A DNA stretch of 64,000 bases from contig CAYPIY010000008.1 of assembly GCA_964410965.1 (NCBI GenBank), positions 211,855 to 275,854 of the forward strand, read 5' to 3'. Each line of letters begins with the position of its first letter. The first letter of the stretch is position 1. Both the position numbers and the translations under genes were made by a program. This DNA comes from JBBIRG01 sp964410965 (lineage in GTDB: Bacteria > CLD3 > SB21 > JBBIRG01). The notes beneath the pieces were generated by a model. It had not been told where the DNA came from. It saw only the letters and a program-made list of their open reading frames with translations, and searched no databases. Below, in pieces: positions 10,511 through 19,375 of the stretch.

Positions 10511-12673
10511 TCAGAATTTATATCCGATATTAAGATACGTCAGGAACGGATGCCCTTTGCCCGTCATGCCGCTGAGTTCGACGGGCCCGATCAGCGTTTC
10601 CGCCCCCAGAGTAATCCCCGCTCCGTGGACTGCTCCTGGAAAACGGTAAAGAGCCGTAAAGCGGTCACTTACCTGTCCCATGTTCCATGTCACAGCTAAG
10701 TACCGCCGGGGTAGCCATTCCAGCTGAAGCGAGGCCTGTACCATTTTCATATACCGTCCGGTGTATTCGCGCGGATAAAGGCCCATAAACAGGTCATGCC
10801 CGCCGAACTGCGGAAGAAGCGGCGGAATCAGGTCGTATGCGGTGATCCCGGCGAACCGGTAAGAACCGGACACGGACCAGAGACGATGCACAGGAACGGC
10901 ACCTGAAATCTCGCTCTCAAACCTCCTGAAAGATGCGTTGCTCCGTATGGCCTTTCCTGCCCAGTCAAATCGGTTGAACCAAACAAATCCCCGGGTCGGA
11001 AAATAGGTTTTATTGTAGGTATCAATGAAAAAAAGGCCGAAAAGCGAATGAAAATTTTTTTCTTTCGGATAGGCAAAGGCCGCGCCGACGACTTTATCCG
11101 CATTATACCATTGCCGGCTGATTCCGACGCCGGAGATCAGCTCTTTCGAGAAGATGGATCCTACAAGCATTTCACTCCGTATAACCTGCATACGGAAATT
11201 GGCCATGGGCTCCCCGTCCTCGTAAAGGTTTACCCTGAAATATTCGTAATCCGCGGTGACATTCATCCCCAGCCTCGGGGGAATCTCGGTCAGAAGCGTA
11301 TAGGCGGCATTGGCGGAAAGGTTCGTGCTGAGTTTCAGGTCGGCTCTGAGCACCGATCCGCGCCGGAGTAGGTTCCGGAACGTGGTATTCAGGAGTACCG
11401 TGGCTTTTTCGTAGGTGTTGTAGCGGAAACCGAACTGAAACTTATGCTCCGGTCTTTCGCTGACCCTGACCAGCAACCGGGTGCCGTTCAATGCCGGCTC
11501 AAGATGATAAGTTACACGCTCAAAAATGCCCGTTCCGTATACCCGGAGTACGGCTTCTTCCAGTTCCCGCGGGGTCACCCGTGCGGGCGGGCGGATCCCG
11601 AGATGCGTCCGGATCAGCCTTTTGGAAGTGTTTTTCGCTCCCTCAATTTTTATTTTCGTGATCAGCACGGTATCGGCGCTGACCGGTTTCGGGGCTTCTT
11701 TCTTCCACGGCCGGATGCGGTTCAGGGAATCACGCAGGGCGATGAGTTGCGGAAGCGCCCGGCGCGCGGCTTCTTCGCCTATACGGATGATTTCCTCACC
11801 GCGGATAAAATCCGATACTGTCAGCCTTCCGAAATCAGGCTCGATCAGTGCATCGCACAACCCGCGCTGAACGGCCGTGGAGGCCACCATCTGAAAACTC
11901 AGCGACTGATCAAGAATCTCGATCATGGATTTAAGCTCATCGGCCGATTTCAGTCCGGTGCTGACGTCCACGCCGATTACAATATCGGCGCCCAGGTGTT
12001 TGGCGTCTTCCGCGGGAAGATTGCGCGAGATCAGCCCGTCCACCAGCAACCGGCCGCCCTGTCTCACCGGCGTGAAGATCGTGGGGATTGACATGCTCGC
12101 GCGTAAGGATTCCGCTAGGTTTCCGCTGTCCAGAACCACGGCTTCCCCGGTCTGGATGTCCGTCGCGACACAGGCAAACGGTACGGGAAAATCCCGGTAC
12201 TGGCGGATATGCTGGGACTGCCAGGTCAGCCGCGACAGGAAGGCCGATATTTTCTGCCCCGTGATCATTCCGGTCGGAAGCGTCGGCTTCCAGTCGACGA
12301 TATCGATGGACGCCAGGTATCGTCCGTCCCGGATCTTATCCTCCATCGGCATCGACCGGCGTTCCACCCGGTCGTCAAACAAATCCTCCCAGTCGGCTTC
12401 CAATACGATATTTTCCAGTTCACCGGCACTGTACCCGATCGCGTACAATCCGCCGACGATACTGCCCATGCTCGTCCCGGTGATACAATCAACCGGAAAA
12501 TCGATTTCCTCCAGCACTTTCAGGACTCCGATATGAGCGAATCCCTTAGCTCCCCCTCCGCTTAACGCCAGACCGACTCTCGGACGGGGAACCGAATCCT
12601 GGCAGATCAGTAATGTATCTGAACTGCAAAGAAAAAACAACAACAGAGAAAATGGAATGAAGGCAGTCCTCAT
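10511..12673 (-). CDS. Patatin-like phospholipase fused to POTRA and Omp85 beta-barrel (PlpD-like, type Vd)
   Basis: The 720-aa product starts with a signal peptide (MRTAFIPFSLLLFFLCSS) and a patatin domain of about residues 30-310. The oxyanion loop SGGGAKG is at residues 38-44, the nucleophile motif GTSMG has Ser68, and the DGL motif supplies the dyad Asp. A POTRA-like segment follows (ITKIKIEGAKNTSKRLI...), then a long strand-rich C-terminus ending in TYLNIGYKF, as in BamA/TamA-type barrels. This is the layout of PlpD, whose lipase domain is carried through the outer membrane by its own barrel. The ATG at 12673 is preferred over one at 12724 because the longer form would begin inside a terminator hairpin and mask the signal peptide. 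Surface or periplasmic lipid hydrolysis is the likely role. Confidence 0.9.
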   Translation of the reverse strand: MRTAFIPFSLLLFFLCSSDTLLICQDSVPRPRVGLALSGGGAKGFAHIGVLKVLEEIDFPVDCITGTSMGSIVGGLYAIGYSAGELENIVLEADWEDLFDDRVERRSMPMEDKIRDGRYLASIDIVDWKPTLPTGMITGQKISAFLSRLTWQSQHIRQYRDFPVPFACVATDIQTGEAVVLDSGNLAESLRASMSIPTIFTPVRQGGRLLVDGLISRNLPAEDAKHLGADIVIGVDVSTGLKSADELKSMIEILDQSLSFQMVASTAVQRGLCDALIEPDFGRLTVSDFIRGEEIIRIGEEAARRALPQLIALRDSLNRIRPWKKEAPKPVSADTVLITKIKIEGAKNTSKRLIRTHLGIRPPARVTPRELEEAVLRVYGTGIFERVTYHLEPALNGTRLLVRVSERPEHKFQFGFRYNTYEKATVLLNTTFRNLLRRGSVLRADLKLSTNLSANAAYTLLTEIPPRLGMNVTADYEYFRVNLYEDGEPMANFRMQVIRSEMLVGSIFSKELISGVGISRQWYNADKVVGAAFAYPKEKNFHSLFGLFFIDTYNKTYFPTRGFVWFNRFDWAGKAIRSNASFRRFESEISGAVPVHRLWSVSGSYRFAGITAYDLIPPLLPQFGGHDLFMGLYPREYTGRYMKMVQASLQLEWLPRRYLAVTWNMGQVSDRFTALYRFPGAVHGAGITLGAETLIGPVELSGMTGKGHPFLTYLNIGYKF

Positions 12674-12696
12674 ACGAAACTCTGGCTGGCTGAAAC

Positions 12697-12730
12697 AAAA
12701 AAAGGTGGACGAACAATGTACCACCTTTTT
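12697..12730 (-). terminator. Rho-independent terminator after the MshEN-like gene
   Basis: A perfect 10-bp inverted repeat (AAAAAGGTGG with CCACCTTTTT) with a 12-base loop. On the minus strand it is followed by a run of seven T. It lies 20 bases after the small MshEN-like gene and just upstream of the patatin start, so the two are separated or only partly co-transcribed. Confidence 0.8.
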
Positions 12731-12749
12731 AATGCACAGGTTGTGCCCG

Positions 12750-12917
12750 TTAACCCAATAACGCTTTTTCTATTTTATCCTGCGTCGTAAAACCTTTTTC
12801 GATCAGGATTTCTCCCAGTTTTTTTCCGGGATTCGCTTTTTGGATTTTCAGTGCCTCATCCAGCTGCTGCTGCGTAATCGCTCCCGTCTTGACCAGGGTG
12901 TCGCCTAACATTGCCAT
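12750..12917 (-). CDS. 55-aa stand-alone MshEN-like (GspE/PilB N-terminal) protein
   Basis: The product opens MAMLGDTLVKTGAITQQQLD and contains two similar halves: LGDTLVKTGAITQQQLDEAL and KLGEILIEKGFTTQDKIEKA. The first fits the cyclic-di-GMP-binding MshEN motif (RLG-x6-G-[LVI]-[LVI]-x4-L-x3-L-x2-Q) at nearly every position; Arg is replaced by Met and one aliphatic by Ala. Full MshEN domains are about 140 aa and sit in front of type II secretion or type IV pilus ATPases, so this is a minimal free-standing form. AAAGGAG precedes the ATG by 6 bases, a strong start signal. It follows the moxR stop by 32 bases, which puts it in the phosphatase-MoxR operon. A role as a small adaptor or nucleotide sensor is inference. 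Confidence 0.8.
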   Translation of the reverse strand: MAMLGDTLVKTGAITQQQLDEALKIQKANPGKKLGEILIEKGFTTQDKIEKALLG

Positions 12918-12949
12918 ACTGAACTCCTTTCGAATAGCTTCTATTGTAT

Positions 12950-13942
12950 TTAAGGTACTTCAATTCTATTGAGAATCTGGGTCAGGATATCCTCGCTGGT
13001 AAGTTCCTCGGCCTCGGCTTCGTACGTAAGAATGATCCGGTGACGGAGCACATCCATCGCAACCGAGCGCACGTCTTCCGGCATAACATAACCTCTTCTT
13101 TTCAAAAAAGCAAAGGCTTTTGACGCGAGCACCAAATTGATCGAGGCTCTCGGCGAGCCCCCGAAATGGATGAGCGGCTTGAGCTGCGGCAGCCCGTACT
13201 CCTCCGGGTTTCTTGACGCCATCACCAGGTCAATGATGTAATGTTCGATTTTCTCGTCGATGTAAATCTGATCCACCAGTCCCTGGACGCGGATGACGTC
13301 TTGCTGCGAAATCACAGGCTGGACACGTATTTCCGGACGGGTCGTCGCCATGCGACGGATGATGCCCAGTTCCTCGTCCCGCTTCGGATACGTGATCCGT
13401 ACCTTCAGCATGAACCGGTCGACCTGCGCCTCCGGCAGCGGATATGTTCCTTCCTGCTCGATCGGATTCTGCGTGGCGAGAACCATGAACGGCTCTTCCA
13501 GCGGGTAGGTCGTGTCGCTGATGGTTACCTGCCTTTCCTGCATCGCTTCGAGCAGGGCGCTCTGCACTTTTGCGGGCGAACGGTTGATCTCGTCGGCCAG
13601 GATCAGGTTGGAGAATATCGGGCCTTTGCGGGTGTGGAACGACGCGGTGCTCTGGTTGTATATCAGCGTCCCGAGCAGGTCCGCAGGCAGAAGGTCCGGT
13701 GTAAACTGGATCCGCTGAAATTTGGTCCGGACGGCATCGGCCAGGGTCTTGACAATCAGGGTCTTGGCCAGTCCCGGCACGCCCTCGAGAAGCACGTGCC
13801 CGCGGGCAAACAGCGCGACCAGAAGGCGTTCCAGCAAATACTCCTGGCCGATGATCACCTGATGTACGGCTTGAGCCAGTGTTTCGACAAAAGCGCTTTC
13901 CTCGCGGATTTTCGCGTTCAGTTCCTGCATCTTTTCATTCAT
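12950..13942 (-). CDS. MoxR-family AAA+ ATPase
   Basis: The 330-aa protein is full length for the MoxR family of ATP-driven chaperones, which activate or assemble partner complexes, often together with VWA-domain proteins. It shows Walker A GVPGLAKT (residues 54-61), Walker B LILADEINR, the sensor segment LATQNPIEQEGTYPLPEAQ, and the C-terminal lid with GGSPRAS. Its start codon overlaps the stop of the upstream phosphatase gene in ATGA, so the two are translationally coupled. No VWA or DUF58 partner follows; the 55-aa MshEN-like gene does. The partner is therefore unclear. Confidence 0.93.
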   Translation of the reverse strand: MNEKMQELNAKIREESAFVETLAQAVHQVIIGQEYLLERLLVALFARGHVLLEGVPGLAKTLIVKTLADAVRTKFQRIQFTPDLLPADLLGTLIYNQSTASFHTRKGPIFSNLILADEINRSPAKVQSALLEAMQERQVTISDTTYPLEEPFMVLATQNPIEQEGTYPLPEAQVDRFMLKVRITYPKRDEELGIIRRMATTRPEIRVQPVISQQDVIRVQGLVDQIYIDEKIEHYIIDLVMASRNPEEYGLPQLKPLIHFGGSPRASINLVLASKAFAFLKRRGYVMPEDVRSVAMDVLRHRIILTYEAEAEELTSEDILTQILNRIEVP

Positions 13943-15915
13943 AGGCGGTCTCCGGGTAAGTCCGTTTTGATTACCATTACTGTGATGTCATCCTGCCGCT
14001 CGGTATCGGGAACGAACGCCAGGACCTGCCGGATCAGCGTATCCTTGAGCTGGTCGGCGGATTCGTCCTGATGGGCCACGATCATATCGCGCACCCTTCC
14101 CTCCCCGAACATTTCATCCTGTTCGTTAAACGATTCCGTGACACCGTCCGTATACAGCACCAGGATGTCGCCGGGTTCAACGGTCAGTTCTTCCTCCTCG
14201 TATTTCTGCTCGGCCATGAAACCGAGCACAATGCCTCCTTTTTTCAGTTCCGTGAACTGTCCGTTCCGTTTAAAAAGGTAAGGCGGATTGTGTCCGGCGT
14301 TGGTGTAATGGAGTTTCATGGCCCGGTGGTCGAGTATGCCGAAAAAAAATGTCGCGTAGGTTCCGAGCGAACTTCTCATCGTGATCATCTTGTTCAGTTC
14401 GGCGACCGTATCACAGGTGCATTCATGCTCGTGAATCAGCCCCCGGTAACCTGTGTAAAGCATGGACATCATGATCGCGCCCGGAACCCCTTTGCCCGAT
14501 ACGTCTCCGATGCAGAACGCGATCTTGTCCGGCGACAGTTTCACGACGTCATAAATATCACCGCCGACGGAATGGCACGGGATGCTCACCGCGGATATGT
14601 CCAGTCCCGGAATTCTCGGCATGGACTGGGGAAGGATGGACTGCTGGAGCCGGCCCGCGATCTCAAGTTCCTTTTCCAGTTCCTTCGTACGCAGCAATTC
14701 CTCGTTCAGCTGGGCGTTCTTGATAGCGATCGCCGCTTCCCCGGCCAGCGCGTTTAACAGGTCCAGGTTGCCCTCATGATAGGCGCCCAGCTGGTCGCTC
14801 TCGAGATTCATCACGCCGATCACGGTATCCCCGTCGAGGATCGGCAGAGCGATTTCCGACTGCGTGCTGACCCGCATGACTATGTAATGCTCATTCAGGT
14901 TGACATCCTTCACGATCACCGGTTTTCCGATCTTGGCGACATGGCCGACGAGTCCGGTGCCGATCTGGATTTTCAGCTGTTCAAGAACGTATTCGTCGTA
15001 ACCGCGGACCACGGCGCTCTCGATATCCTGCGTTTTGTAGTTCACAAGAAACACGCCGGCCGCGTCATAAGGAACAATCGGACGGATGACATCGAGAATG
15101 ATATCCAGCAGTCTTTCCAGGTCAAGCATGGAATTGAAACGCTTGGCTACGCCCAGCACCAGTTCGCGTTCCAGGAGGCTTTTCCTCAGCTGGCCGTTCA
15201 GGCGGGCGTTCTCCAGCGTATTTCCGATCCTTTGCAGGGAACGGAAAAGGACTTCCTGGTCATCGTCCGTAAGCACTTCATGCGCCTGGATAAATTCACC
15301 GAACGCCACGATGCTGCTGATGCCGTCCTTCTTGATGATCGGCACCATGTACCGGTGGCCTTCCCGGACCAGTATCTCAAGAGCGTTTTGTTCGGCGGTG
15401 TCCGCCTTCTTTTTGATATCTTCAATCTGGTAGACCCCCCTGCGTCCGAACCAGGATTCTTTTTGCATAATGGACATGCGGACACGCTTGGTCATCAGCG
15501 CCTGGGACCCCGCCGAACTGACAAGGGATATGCTATCCGGCAGCGACAGATACAACGTCACCGCGCGGACATTCAGGATCTGGCGTAGCTGCTGGGTCAC
15601 GATATCGGACATCTCCCTGAAGGTCAGGTTGGTCGATAAGAAAGAATCCAGTTCAAGCAATTGCTTCTGACGCTGGTAGTAATAGTTATACAGTATTTTC
15701 CTGAATTGCTTTTCAAGAAGAGTATGCAGGGGCTCGTAAATAATCACAAACACGAGGGCCTTGAAAAAATACCTCGAATAATCATTAAACTTAGGAAAAA
15801 AAGAATCGAAAAATAACTCAATCAGGATAAATACAGCGATGAATACAAGAACGACAATCGCATATATAACCGGACTGCTGTATTTTCTGAAAAATGTGTT
15901 GATCTTATCCATCAT
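13939..15915 (-). CDS. Membrane-anchored GAF-GAF-PP2C (SpoIIE/RsbU-type) serine phosphatase
   Basis: A 658-aa protein with two N-terminal membrane helices (about 15-38 and 49-66), two GAF domains (about 95-235 and 260-405), a short coiled linker and a PP2C_SIG phosphatase domain (about 437-652). Metal-binding landmarks are present: GGDIYD, IGDVSGKG, NAGHNPP and LYTDGVTES. Such proteins dephosphorylate anti-anti-sigma factors or other phosphoserine targets in response to a ligand of the GAF domains. No STAS protein or anti-sigma kinase is encoded nearby. It is the first gene of a minus-strand run and overlaps moxR by 4 bases. The start has no good ribosome site; ATGs at 15915 and 15912 are both possible. 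Confidence 0.9.
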   Translation of the reverse strand: MMDKINTFFRKYSSPVIYAIVVLVFIAVFILIELFFDSFFPKFNDYSRYFFKALVFVIIYEPLHTLLEKQFRKILYNYYYQRQKQLLELDSFLSTNLTFREMSDIVTQQLRQILNVRAVTLYLSLPDSISLVSSAGSQALMTKRVRMSIMQKESWFGRRGVYQIEDIKKKADTAEQNALEILVREGHRYMVPIIKKDGISSIVAFGEFIQAHEVLTDDDQEVLFRSLQRIGNTLENARLNGQLRKSLLERELVLGVAKRFNSMLDLERLLDIILDVIRPIVPYDAAGVFLVNYKTQDIESAVVRGYDEYVLEQLKIQIGTGLVGHVAKIGKPVIVKDVNLNEHYIVMRVSTQSEIALPILDGDTVIGVMNLESDQLGAYHEGNLDLLNALAGEAAIAIKNAQLNEELLRTKELEKELEIAGRLQQSILPQSMPRIPGLDISAVSIPCHSVGGDIYDVVKLSPDKIAFCIGDVSGKGVPGAIMMSMLYTGYRGLIHEHECTCDTVAELNKMITMRSSLGTYATFFFGILDHRAMKLHYTNAGHNPPYLFKRNGQFTELKKGGIVLGFMAEQKYEEEELTVEPGDILVLYTDGVTESFNEQDEMFGEGRVRDMIVAHQDESADQLKDTLIRQVLAFVPDTERQDDITVMVIKTDLPGDRL

Positions 15916-16077
15916 TCATTTGTTTTGAGAGAAAGGAAATATAATTTCTGCAACCAATAAAATCAAGAAAAAGAATTTTTAGTTAATCACATAAAAATAT
16001 TTATCTTAATGAAACCTTTTTATACCGCATCCGTAAATACAATTGAAGTAAATGCGGATTTAAAACAGGATCCAGAC

Positions 16078-17817
16078 ATGAAAACAAAGACTTTATCCAT
16101 TAAAATTAGCCTGCTGATCCTCATGCTTGCCATGCCGGTCGCCGCACAATATGCTGTGGTTGAAATGAAGGATATGGATAACGACGAACTGATCAGCCGT
16201 TCGTTCAAAGTCACTCAAAATACACCGGTGTACATTGACGCCGTCGGCGCAATGTACAAAAGCAAGGACTGGAAAAACTGGAATCCCCTGATCGCATACG
16301 CATGGATTCTGAATACCGACACGCGCGAAGTCGTGTGGTCCATGAAAGAAGATAATGTCACGCGCGACATGAATTCCCTGAATGTATCCTACAACGGCGC
16401 CCTGACCCTGAAACCCGGAAATTATACGGTCTATTACTCAACCATCAACCAGAAGGTCATACGCATTTCCAAAACCTCCGGCCAGTGGGGGCATTTCATT
16501 AAAAATTTCGTCAAGATGTTCACCGACGATGATTACCTGCTGCTGGATGAGAACCGTGAATCGTGGCGGTTACGGATCCTGATCAAGGAAGAACAAAAAA
16601 ACCATTTTCAGACCGACACCTCCAGGGAACCCAACCATAGGGCCTTTGTATCGCTGACCGGCGCACGGGACCGGGATTATCTCGAGAAGGGATTTTCCGT
16701 GACGCGAGAAATGCCCGTCGATGTATACTGCAACGGGGAAGGAATTGACAGCCGGATGTACGATTACGGATGGATCACCAACGACCAGACCGCCGAGCGT
16801 ATCTGGGAAATGGATTTTGTATACACCCGGCCCGGCGGCGGGGCCGAGAAAAACCGCCTGTATTCCGGAGTCATTACGCTGAAACCGGGCAACTACATCG
16901 CGACCTACCTGACCGATGACTCCCATTCTTTCTCGGAATGGAATTCACAGCCTCCCTATGACCCGGCATACTGGGGACTGGAACTTTCTGTCCGGGATGA
17001 AAAATCCCTGGACTTCATCCGCGACTACAAGAAGGTCTTCAAAACGGAGATTGTCGCGCTGACATCCGTGGGCGACCAGCAATACCGGTCCGACGGTTTC
17101 GAGCTCAAAAAGAAAGTCAGCCTTCTGGTCCTGGCCGTCGGCGAGGGACGGGAGGGCCGGATGTATGATTACGGCTGGATCACCGATGAATCTACAGGAT
17201 CGCGCGTCTGGGAAATGACGTTCTCCAAAACCCGTTTCGCGGGCGGTTCCGACAAAAACAGGATGTCCGAGGAAATCATCACGCTTCCCGCCGGGAAATA
17301 CAAAGCGCATTACACGACCGACGGATCCCATTCCTTCGAGGAATGGAACGCTGATCCTCCGCATAACCCGAAAAAATGGGGCCTTACGGTCAGCCTGATC
17401 AGCAATGACGACTCGAAATTCGTCGGCAAGATCAGCGAAACCTCGGATGACGCATCCGTACTCGCCCAGATCACAAGAGTCCGGGATGATGAATACATGA
17501 CCAAGTCGTTTACCCTGCCGAAGGACTCCAAAGTCCGCATCCTCTGCCTCGGCGAAGGAAAACGCGGGAAAATGTTTGATTACGGATGGATCAAGAACTC
17601 GAAGACCGGGCAGACCATCTGGGAGATGACCTATAATTCATCCACTCACGCGGGCGGCGGCAAGAAGAACAGGATGTTCGACGGCGTGATTCTCCTGGAA
17701 GCGGGATCCTATGACGTGACCTATATCTCTGACGATTCCCACCATTTCAACGAATGGAACGACGACCCCCCGTCTATGCCCGACCAATGGGGCATTACGG
17801 TACGCCTGGTAAATTAA
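16078..17817 (+). CDS. Secreted protein of four tandem copies of an uncharacterised DYGWI/GG-KNR domain
   Basis: The 579-aa product has a signal peptide (MKTKTLSIKISLLILMLAMP, then VAAQ). It is built from four domains of about 115-125 residues. The first is divergent; the last three are clearly alike. They share GEG...RMYDYGWI, then IWEM, then AGG..KNR, an I.L..G.Y strand and a closing DDSHSF.EWN..PP..P..WG. I know no named family for this domain. The dense aromatic and acidic pattern would suit extracellular binding, for example of sugar or metal, but this is a guess. The ATG at 16078 is preferred because AGGA lies 8 bases upstream and it gives a clean signal peptide; an in-frame ATG at 16009 does not. 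Confidence 0.8.
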   Translation: MKTKTLSIKISLLILMLAMPVAAQYAVVEMKDMDNDELISRSFKVTQNTPVYIDAVGAMYKSKDWKNWNPLIAYAWILNTDTREVVWSMKEDNVTRDMNSLNVSYNGALTLKPGNYTVYYSTINQKVIRISKTSGQWGHFIKNFVKMFTDDDYLLLDENRESWRLRILIKEEQKNHFQTDTSREPNHRAFVSLTGARDRDYLEKGFSVTREMPVDVYCNGEGIDSRMYDYGWITNDQTAERIWEMDFVYTRPGGGAEKNRLYSGVITLKPGNYIATYLTDDSHSFSEWNSQPPYDPAYWGLELSVRDEKSLDFIRDYKKVFKTEIVALTSVGDQQYRSDGFELKKKVSLLVLAVGEGREGRMYDYGWITDESTGSRVWEMTFSKTRFAGGSDKNRMSEEIITLPAGKYKAHYTTDGSHSFEEWNADPPHNPKKWGLTVSLISNDDSKFVGKISETSDDASVLAQITRVRDDEYMTKSFTLPKDSKVRILCLGEGKRGKMFDYGWIKNSKTGQTIWEMTYNSSTHAGGGKKNRMFDGVILLEAGSYDVTYISDDSHHFNEWNDDPPSMPDQWGITVRLVN

Positions 17818-17989
17818 AAAATCGTTTCCTCAAGCCGTCTTTTTCGTCCGGCTCCCGGTTGCCCTAAATACTGTGCCTTTACGGGAAGTCAAATGTGGCC
17901 GAAAAATTATTTGGTTTTTCAGGAATTTTTCGGTACCTTATCCCCGAGAAAAAGCACATTGATTTTCATTCCATTCAGGGAGACATCCT

Positions 17990-18316
17990 ATGTTCGACCG
18001 GATCAAATTTACCTTCAGGGCAAAAACGCTGGAAGTGAGCTGCGACCCTTTTTTCATGAACGAATACGTCGTGTACCATTTTGTGAAAAATGAGATCCAT
18101 CTTCTGGAACGAAATTTCGAGGGCTTTGAAATAAATGAGAATGTTTCCATTTATGATAACACCAAAGGCCTGCAATACAACATTGTCCGGGACGGGGATC
18201 ATTTCACAGTTACCGTCGAGGAAATGTCCATTGACACGCTTCTGAACCTCGGACTGCCCCGGGAAGCCCTGGATGAAACGATACTCCTCGAAAAGCGCCT
18301 TCTCAACCCAAGATAA
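17990..18316 (+). CDS. 108-aa hypothetical protein
   Basis: No family recognised. The product starts MFDRIKFTFRAKTLEVSCDP, has no signal peptide or membrane segment, and looks like a small soluble alpha/beta protein with a helical C-terminus (IDTLLNLGLPREALDET). A GGAG site 7 bases before the ATG and an immediate downstream terminator support it as a real single-gene unit. Overlapping frames on the opposite strand lack both. Confidence 0.65.
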   Translation: MFDRIKFTFRAKTLEVSCDPFFMNEYVVYHFVKNEIHLLERNFEGFEINENVSIYDNTKGLQYNIVRDGDHFTVTVEEMSIDTLLNLGLPREALDETILLEKRLLNPR

Positions 18317-18319
18317 ACA

Positions 18320-18349
18320 AAAACGCCGCGAACAAATCCGCGGCGTTTT
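18320..18349. terminator. Bidirectional rho-independent terminator
   Basis: An 11-bp perfect stem (AAAACGCCGCG with CGCGGCGTTTT) with an 8-base loop lies between two convergent genes and has T runs in both directions, so it should stop transcription from both sides. Confidence 0.9.
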
Positions 18350-18372
18350 CATTCTATTTAACGACTTAACTT

Positions 18373-19290
18373 TTATTTCAGTTCTTTCGTCGCCTGTGTG
18401 GCGGTCATCATCGCGTCACGGATCTGGTCGGCAACGGAACTCAGCGCTCCCGGCGAATGAGGAATCAGGATGGTTGTGTTGTTCGATTTCTCTCCGAGCG
18501 ACTGCAGCGTATCGAAATACTGCGTCATCAGAACGAGCGTCATGACGTCTTTTGCGGTGGAGCCTTCGACGGCCTGCTGGAACTGTTCCACGGAATCGCG
18601 CAATCCCTCGATGATCGCCTTGCGCTGATCCGCGATACCCTTGCCCTGCAGCGCCTTGCTCTGCGCGTCGGCTTCGGCGGATTTCACTTTCAGGATCCGG
18701 TCGGCTTCGCCTTTTTCCGTCGCCGCCATCCTTAGCCGTGTGGCTGCATTGATCTCGTTCATCGCGTCTTTTACTTTGGAATCCGGATCGATATCCGTGA
18801 CCAGCGCCTTTAAAATTTCGTACCCGAACTCATGCATCGTATCTTTAAGTTCCTTGCTCACCACATTGGCGATCTCGTCTTTCTTTTCAAATACATCATC
18901 CAGTTTAAGCTTCGGAACCTGGGCCCGTACCAGGTCAAACACATACGCGGTCAGCTGCTGGTGAATGTTCGTCAGCTTGTAATAGGCCTCATAAATTTTT
19001 TCGGCAATGACGAAATACTGTACCGACACCTTAATGTGCACAAACACATCATCCGCGGTTTTTGTCTCCACCACGACGTCCAGCTGCTGAACCCGCATAT
19101 TCAGCCTGACGACCAGCTTATCCGCGAAAGGAATTTTCATTCCCAGACCGGGACGTACAATGCGCAAAAATTTTCCGAACCTCTCGATCACACCGCCGGT
19201 TTGCTGTTTGATGATAAAAAAAGACGACATCAGCAAAATGAACAGAAAAAAACCGGTAAAAAGCAGGCATACAAACCCAAATCCTTCCAT
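18373..19290 (-). CDS. SPFH/Band 7 (stomatin/paraslipin-like) membrane scaffold protein
   Basis: A 305-aa protein with one N-terminal membrane helix (MEGFGFVCLLFTGFFLFILL), an SPFH domain (about 25-200, with IIKQQTGGVIERFGKF and KIPFADKLVVRLNMR), and an Ala/Glu-rich coiled coil (about 175-240) including AEADAQSKALQGKGIADQ. Family members form membrane cages that organise microdomains or control FtsH-type proteases. Bacterial relatives often pair with nfeD, which is absent here. The start at 19290 is chosen because AAGGAG precedes it by 6 bases; upstream ATGs overlap or precede that site. Confidence 0.92.
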   Translation of the reverse strand: MEGFGFVCLLFTGFFLFILLMSSFFIIKQQTGGVIERFGKFLRIVRPGLGMKIPFADKLVVRLNMRVQQLDVVVETKTADDVFVHIKVSVQYFVIAEKIYEAYYKLTNIHQQLTAYVFDLVRAQVPKLKLDDVFEKKDEIANVVSKELKDTMHEFGYEILKALVTDIDPDSKVKDAMNEINAATRLRMAATEKGEADRILKVKSAEADAQSKALQGKGIADQRKAIIEGLRDSVEQFQQAVEGSTAKDVMTLVLMTQYFDTLQSLGEKSNNTTILIPHSPGALSSVADQIRDAMMTATQATKELK

Positions 19291-19375
19291 GACCATCTCC
19301 TTCTTTTGTGAAATGATTATAATCAAGAACAACAAAATCTGTGGACAATTTGAGCAAAGTTTTTAAATTAGTCAA

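Noticed and set aside
12674..12724. Longer start for the patatin gene at 12724
   Set aside because: It would begin inside a rho-independent terminator and put 17 residues before a clear signal peptide.
14776..15588. Plus-strand frames opposite the GAF-PP2C gene, and 25611-26627 opposite the adaptor gene
   Set aside because: Products are rich in His, Arg and Asp with no recognisable domain; the opposite strand carries complete known families.
17818..17989. GC-rich inverted segments after the four-repeat protein gene as a terminator
   Set aside because: The arms pair poorly and no T run follows a stable stem.
17975..18352. Minus-strand frame of 125 codons over the 108-aa hypothetical gene
   Set aside because: It would run through the bidirectional terminator and lacks a ribosome site, whereas the plus-strand gene has GGAG at proper spacing.
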